From contig NZ_QSOC01000004.1 of NCBI RefSeq assembly GCF_003466125.1, positions 209,784 through 273,783 on the forward strand: 64,000 bases of DNA, given 5' to 3'. The DNA comes from Collinsella sp. TM10-22 (GTDB taxonomy: Bacteria > Actinomycetota > Coriobacteriia > Coriobacteriales > Coriobacteriaceae). The position numbers and the translations under genes were made by a program. This document shows positions 60,532 through 64,000 of this stretch, piece by piece; the first letter of the stretch is position 1, and the number at the start of each line of letters is the position of its first letter. The notes below the pieces were generated by a model. It was not told where the DNA came from and did no database searches. It worked only from the letters and a program-made list of their open reading frames with translations.

Positions 60532-60565
60532 AAAAAAAGCGCCCCTCGGCTTGCCGAGAGGCGCT
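60532..60565 (-). terminator. terminator of asnS
   Basis: On the minus strand AGCGCCTCTCGGC and GCCGAGGGGCGC arms are followed by seven T. An outer TTTCAACAGC/GCTGTTGAAA pair (60473-60538) overlaps the T-run. Confidence 0.92.
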
Positions 60566-60605
60566 GGCGCGATGCGCTGTAACGCGCTGGGTGGCGCTGT
60601 GGCGA

Positions 60606-62009
60606 TTAGAAGTCGGCGTTGCCCACGGTGCGCGGGTGCGGCAGGACGTCGCGGATGTTGCCCACGCCGGTGAGGTACATCACCAAGCGCTCGAAGCCCA
60701 GACCGTAGCCGGCGTGCTTGCAGGAACCGTAGCGGCGCAGGTCAAGGTAGTACTTGTACTGCTCGGGATTCATACCCAGGTCCTTGATGCGGGCCTCGAG
60801 CAGATCCAGGCGCTCCTCGCGCTGGGAGCCGCCGATAATCTCGCCGATACCGGGAACCAGGCAGTCGGCGGCGGCGACGGTCTTGCCGTCCTCGTTCATG
60901 CGCATGTAGAACGCCTTGATCTCGGCCGGGTAGTCGGTTACGAAGGTCGGGCGCTTAAAGTGCTCTTCGGTCAGGAAACGCTCGTGCTCGGTCTGCAGGT
61001 CGATGCCCCAGCTGACGGGGTAGTCGAACTGGTGACCCGCGGCGACTGCCTGCTCCAGGATCTCGACGGCCTCGGTGTAGGTAACGCGGGCAAAGTCGGA
61101 GTTTGCCACGTGGTTCAGGCGCTCGACCAGGCCCTTGTCCACAAACTTGTTGAGCATGTTGAGCTCGTCGGGGCAGGTGGCCATAACGTCCTTAAGGACG
61201 TACTTGAGCATGGCCTCGGCGTTATCCATGTAGTCGTTAAGGTCGGCAAAGGCCATCTCGGGCTCGATCATCCAAAACTCGGCGGCGTGACGCGTGGTGT
61301 TGGAGTTTTCGGCGCGGAAGGTGGGGCCAAAGGTGTACACGTCGCCAAAGGCCATGGCAAAGTTCTCGGCATTGAGCTGACCGGACACGGTGAGGCTCGC
61401 ATGCTTACCAAAGAAGTCCTGGCTCCAGTCGACCTCGCCGGACTCGGTGAGGGGCGGATTTTTGGGGTCGAGCGTGGTCACGCGGAACATCTCGCCGGCA
61501 CCCTCGCAGTCACTCGTGGTGATGATGGGGGTGTTGACGTAGACAAAGCCCTGCTCCTGGAAGAACCGGTGGATGGCGGCAGCCGCGACAGAGCGGATGC
61601 GGAACACGGCGCGGAACAGGTTAGTGCGCGGGCGCAGGTGCTGCTGGGTGCGCAGGAACTCGACGGTTGCGCGCTTCTTCTGCAGCGGGTAATCCGGGGC
61701 GCTGACGCCCTCGATCTCGATGGAGGTGGCAGAAAGCTCGAAGGGCTGGGGCGCATCGGGGGTCAGCTTGACGGTGCCAGTGCAAATGAGTGCGGCCGAG
61801 ACGTTTTGGTGGGCGATCTCGTCGTAGTTGTCGAGCGCCTCGCGGTTCATGACGACCTGCAGGTCGCGGAAGCAGCTGCCGTCGTTGAGCGTAACAAAGC
61901 CAAAGTTCTTCATGTCGCGGACGGACTTGACCCAGCCGGCGACAGTGACGGTCTGGCCGCCGAGCGACTCGGCATCGGCATAGAGCTGCGCGATTTTGGT
62001 GCGGTTCAC
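60606..62009 (-). CDS. asnS: asparaginyl-tRNA synthetase
   Basis: Class IIb synthetase of 467 aa. The OB fold ([20 protein letters not shown]) is followed by motif 2 ([21 protein letters not shown]) and motif 3 ([15 protein letters not shown]). A GTG start at 62009 is chosen because GGGAGG is four to five bases upstream; ATG alternatives at 62021 and beyond lie before that site. With asnB also present, no amidotransferase route is needed for Asn-tRNA. Confidence 0.95.
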   Translation of the reverse strand: MNRTKIAQLYADAESLGGQTVTVAGWVKSVRDMKNFGFVTLNDGSCFRDLQVVMNREALDNYDEIAHQNVSAALICTGTVKLTPDAPQPFELSATSIEIEGVSAPDYPLQKKRATVEFLRTQQHLRPRTNLFRAVFRIRSVAAAAIHRFFQEQGFVYVNTPIITTSDCEGAGEMFRVTTLDPKNPPLTESGEVDWSQDFFGKHASLTVSGQLNAENFAMAFGDVYTFGPTFRAENSNTTRHAAEFWMIEPEMAFADLNDYMDNAEAMLKYVLKDVMATCPDELNMLNKFVDKGLVERLNHVANSDFARVTYTEAVEILEQAVAAGHQFDYPVSWGIDLQTEHERFLTEEHFKRPTFVTDYPAEIKAFYMRMNEDGKTVAAADCLVPGIGEIIGGSQREERLDLLEARIKDLGMNPEQYKYYLDLRRYGSCKHAGYGLGFERLVMYLTGVGNIRDVLPHPRTVGNADF

Positions 62010-62119
62010 GTATCCTCCCATAGCGGTTGAATGATAGTTATCCATACAGTTCGATATTCTAGCAGCTCGGCTCATTTGGGCTATACAGATAAGGCATTGG
62101 CGGGATGGTTTTTCAAACG

Positions 62120-62152
62120 AAAAGCGCCCGCGGCCAAATGGTCGCGGGCGCT
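62120..62152 (-). terminator. terminator of the EIIA gene
   Basis: On the minus strand AGCGCCCGCG and CGCGGGCGCT arms, then TTTTCG. Confidence 0.88.
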
Positions 62153-62190
62153 TGACGAGGTGCCTTTTGGCTGTGTGGCACGGGGCCTGG

Positions 62191-62754
62191 CTACTTGGTC
62201 TTGGCTACCAGCAGCGGGTCGCCAAGCTTGACGAGCGGGTTGCCGCCGATAAGCGTTCCAGACTCGCCGACATGGTCGATGCTCTTAAGACGATCGAGCT
62301 CGGAGACGATGACGGTCACGATGTCCTCGTGACCGGCGGCCTTAATAGCCTCGCGGTCGAAGCTGATGAGCGGCTGGCCTGCCTTGACCACATCGCCCAT
62401 CTCGACAAAGCGGGTAAAACCCTTGCCGTTCATTTCCACGGTGCCCAGGCCAACATGGATGAACACGCGAAGACCGTCCTCGGTGATCATGCCGATGGAG
62501 TGGTTGGTGACGGTGGTGGCGCCGATGCGGCCGTTGGCGGGCGCATAGATGGTGTCGGTGATGGGCTCGATGCCATAGCCCTGACCGAGCATGCCCGCGG
62601 CGATGGTCTCGTCGGGAACCTCGTCCAGATTGACGAGTACGCCGTTGACAGGGGCATAGATGACGCCTTCGCGGGTAGCGAAGCTTGCTGAGGGCGGAAC
62701 GGACGCCTCGCCCGACGAAGTGAACGTGGACTTGAGCGAATCGAGCAGACCCAT
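62191..62754 (-). CDS. PTS glucose-type EIIA protein
   Basis: Cytoplasmic phosphocarrier of 187 aa, Crr-like. [19 protein letters not shown] begins the fold. Active-site histidines are His85 in VTNHSIGM and His100 in [15 protein letters not shown]. The residue after HVGL is Gly where Asp is usual (HVGLDTV), a small oddity. It is a stand-alone EIIA domain, so it must serve a separate EIIBC or act in regulation. ATG 62754 has GGAGG six bases upstream. Confidence 0.92.
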   Translation of the reverse strand: MGLLDSLKSTFTSSGEASVPPSASFATREGVIYAPVNGVLVNLDEVPDETIAAGMLGQGYGIEPITDTIYAPANGRIGATTVTNHSIGMITEDGLRVFIHVGLGTVEMNGKGFTRFVEMGDVVKAGQPLISFDREAIKAAGHEDIVTVIVSELDRLKSIDHVGESGTLIGGNPLVKLGDPLLVAKTK

Positions 62755-63002
62755 AGTTGCCTCCAACGTATCAAGCGCGCCTGTTGCACGCGTGTAATGT
62801 AGCCGGAAACGTTACGTATGTGTTTCCCGGCACGGTCAGCGTCCCTATTTTACGCTGTGAAACGATAGTGCTGAGCTGGGATTATGTGATATATCAGTTG
62901 AAAGGGAACTTATTGCGGGAGTGTTTCTGCGCCGTGGGTCCAACTGGGGTACGCTTGAGGACGAAAAAATAGTGCGCACGAATTGCGCGAAGGGAGCACC
63001 AA

Positions 63003-63905
63003 TTGATTATCGAGAGTCATGCGCTGTGGGGCGAGGAGCCGACTGAGGAATATCCGGCGACGTTTACCTATTTGGGCGCCGAGCCGCTGCCCGATAAGCC
63101 TAATGGTCGTCGCCCGGCAGCGATCATCTGCGGCGGAGGCGCGTTTACGCACATCGCTCCGCATGAGCAAGATCCGGTGGCGTTTGCGTTTTTGGATCAC
63201 GGGTACCAGGCTTTTGTGCTCAACTATGTGACAAGCGGCACGGGCGACGTGAGTTTTCCGCACCCGCAGGCCGATCTTGCCAAGATGGTCGCCACGGTGC
63301 GCGCTAATGCCGACGAATGGCATGTCGACCCCAAGCGCGTGTGCGTCGTGGGCTTTTCGGCGGGCGGCATGCTCTGCGCCTCGTTAGCAACGCAGTGGAA
63401 GACCGGTCCCTTTGCGGCGCTTGCCGGGGTGCGTCCGGATGATATTCGCCCCGACGCCGTGGTGCTGGGCTATCCATTGCTCGACCTTGCCTATGTGCGC
63501 GACACGCAGACGCGCGATCCGCGCATTGACCTGCGCGTGCCCAAGACGGGCGGCAAGACGGGACGTGATTTGCTTAACGACTACCTGTCGATGGTGACGG
63601 GCGGTGAGGCAACCGACGAACACTTGGCCGACATCTGCCCCACCACGCATGTTTCGCGCCAGATGCCGCCGACCTTTGTGTGGGGCGTGTCCGACGACAA
63701 GACGGCGCCGATCGCGCAGGTCTACCCGTTTGCGCAGCGCATGGCCGAGGAGGGCGTCGCATGCGAGATGCACGTCTTTGACCAGGGCGGCCACGGCCTT
63801 TCGCTCGGCAACGCCAACACCGCAGTCGACAACGAGGACAAGCAGGTGGCGGTCCGTCCTTGGATTCGTCTAGCCTTCCGCTTCCTCGAGCGCCACGGGT
63901 TTTAG
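63003..63905 (+). CDS. alpha/beta hydrolase (esterase/lipase-like)
   Basis: Probable cytoplasmic carboxylesterase of the BD-FAE/acetyl-xylan-esterase-like group, 300 aa. The oxyanion loop is IICGGGAFTHIAPHEQDP, the nucleophile elbow is VVGFSAGGMLCASLA (Ser near residue 123), the acid is in WGVSDDKTAPI, and the His is in DQGGHGLSLGN. The start is a TTG with AAGGGAG seven bases upstream; no in-frame ATG is near. The next feature starts inside its stop codon. Natural substrate unknown. Confidence 0.87.
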   Translation: MIIESHALWGEEPTEEYPATFTYLGAEPLPDKPNGRRPAAIICGGGAFTHIAPHEQDPVAFAFLDHGYQAFVLNYVTSGTGDVSFPHPQADLAKMVATVRANADEWHVDPKRVCVVGFSAGGMLCASLATQWKTGPFAALAGVRPDDIRPDAVVLGYPLLDLAYVRDTQTRDPRIDLRVPKTGGKTGRDLLNDYLSMVTGGEATDEHLADICPTTHVSRQMPPTFVWGVSDDKTAPIAQVYPFAQRMAEEGVACEMHVFDQGGHGLSLGNANTAVDNEDKQVAVRPWIRLAFRFLERHGF

Positions 63906-64000
63906 TTACGGCGTTTTACCAAACGCCGTAACTGCTCGACGCTGCAAGCCCGCCAGGGAGGCAATCTGCCTTTCAACTTCGGCGGCATGACCAGAAGGTC
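63905..64000 (+). repeat. stop-adjacent hairpin repeat, copy B (cut by window end)
   Basis: GTTACGGCG-TTTTACCAAA-CGCCGTAAC starts at the G of the hydrolase TAG. The spacer TGCTCGACGCTGC and the loop CATGACCAGAAGGTC match copy A, but the second stem starts ACTTCGGCGGC rather than AAAAGGCAAGGC. The window ends inside this second hairpin. Confidence 0.88.

Overview
The window is a 64 kb, GC-rich, tightly packed chromosomal segment from a Gram-positive bacterium of the class Coriobacteriia, most likely Collinsella or a close relative. That placement is inference from coding style and gene content: GC-rich third positions, ECF transport, a MurE without the diaminopimelate motif, a LAxTG-anchored surface enzyme and a LysRS with an extra tRNA-binding domain. 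No rRNA, phage genes, insertion sequences or CRISPR array were seen. Most of the window is ordinary housekeeping sequence. The unusual content is two HipA-type kinase loci, a decayed leucine operon and many intergenic palindromes.

Layout, left to right. Positions 1-2720: divergent M20 and amidohydrolase-3 hydrolases. 3101-5128: groES-groL, bracketed by two long nested palindromes. 5614-10160: an FMN riboswitch, a riboflavin ECF transporter (ribU, fused double ATPase, ecfT) and two flavin-type split-barrel proteins. 10420-15305: argC-argJ-argB-argD. 15331-16177: a structured non-coding region with a 184-185 bp tandem array next to tRNA-Val. 16365-25270: asnB, murE, a HAD phosphatase, murI, rph, rdgB, dtd, veg and ispE. 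25320-28405: tRNA-Pro, tatA, greA and lysS. 28408-34181: a palindrome-rich gap, a DUF2798-like membrane protein, clpC and pepD. 34308-36945 (minus): hipBA with a palindromic operator and mntP under a Mn riboswitch. 37099-42587: disA-ispD-ispF-cysS-rlmB-yacP. 42615-44030 (minus): a single-gene HTH-HipA kinase with its own operator. 44179-49202: tRNAs, tuf, rpmG, tRNA-Trp, secE, nusG, rplK and rplA. 49427-50745: an intact leucine attenuator followed by leuA and leuB remnants. 50795-62754 (minus): a phosphoesterase with a ParB/BMP fusion, mscS, a surface 5'-nucleotidase, a TrpXYZ-type ABC transporter, a WYL regulator, asnS and an EIIA-Glc protein. 63003-63905: an alpha/beta hydrolase.

Functional links. 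FMN in the cell probably shuts off riboflavin uptake through the riboswitch. Mn2+ probably switches on the MntP exporter. The arg genes make ornithine from glutamate, which is relevant to both arginine and possibly the cell wall, because MurE lacks the DNPR motif. The leucine pathway is broken, so leucine auxotrophy is predicted unless another copy exists. The translation block keeps the Bacillus-like order cysS-rlmB-yacP...rpmG-secE-nusG-rplK-rplA, with the HTH-HipA gene inserted between yacP and the tRNA/tuf block.

The best candidates for something undescribed are: (1) the stand-alone HTH-HipA kinase whose start codon abuts a 27-bp inverted repeat; (2) the cytoplasmic ParB-like/BMP fusion translationally coupled to a phosphoesterase; (3) a 3'-UTR hairpin repeat that begins at gene stop codons with a conserved loop and changing stem; and (4) several families of GGGAC-tagged palindromes.
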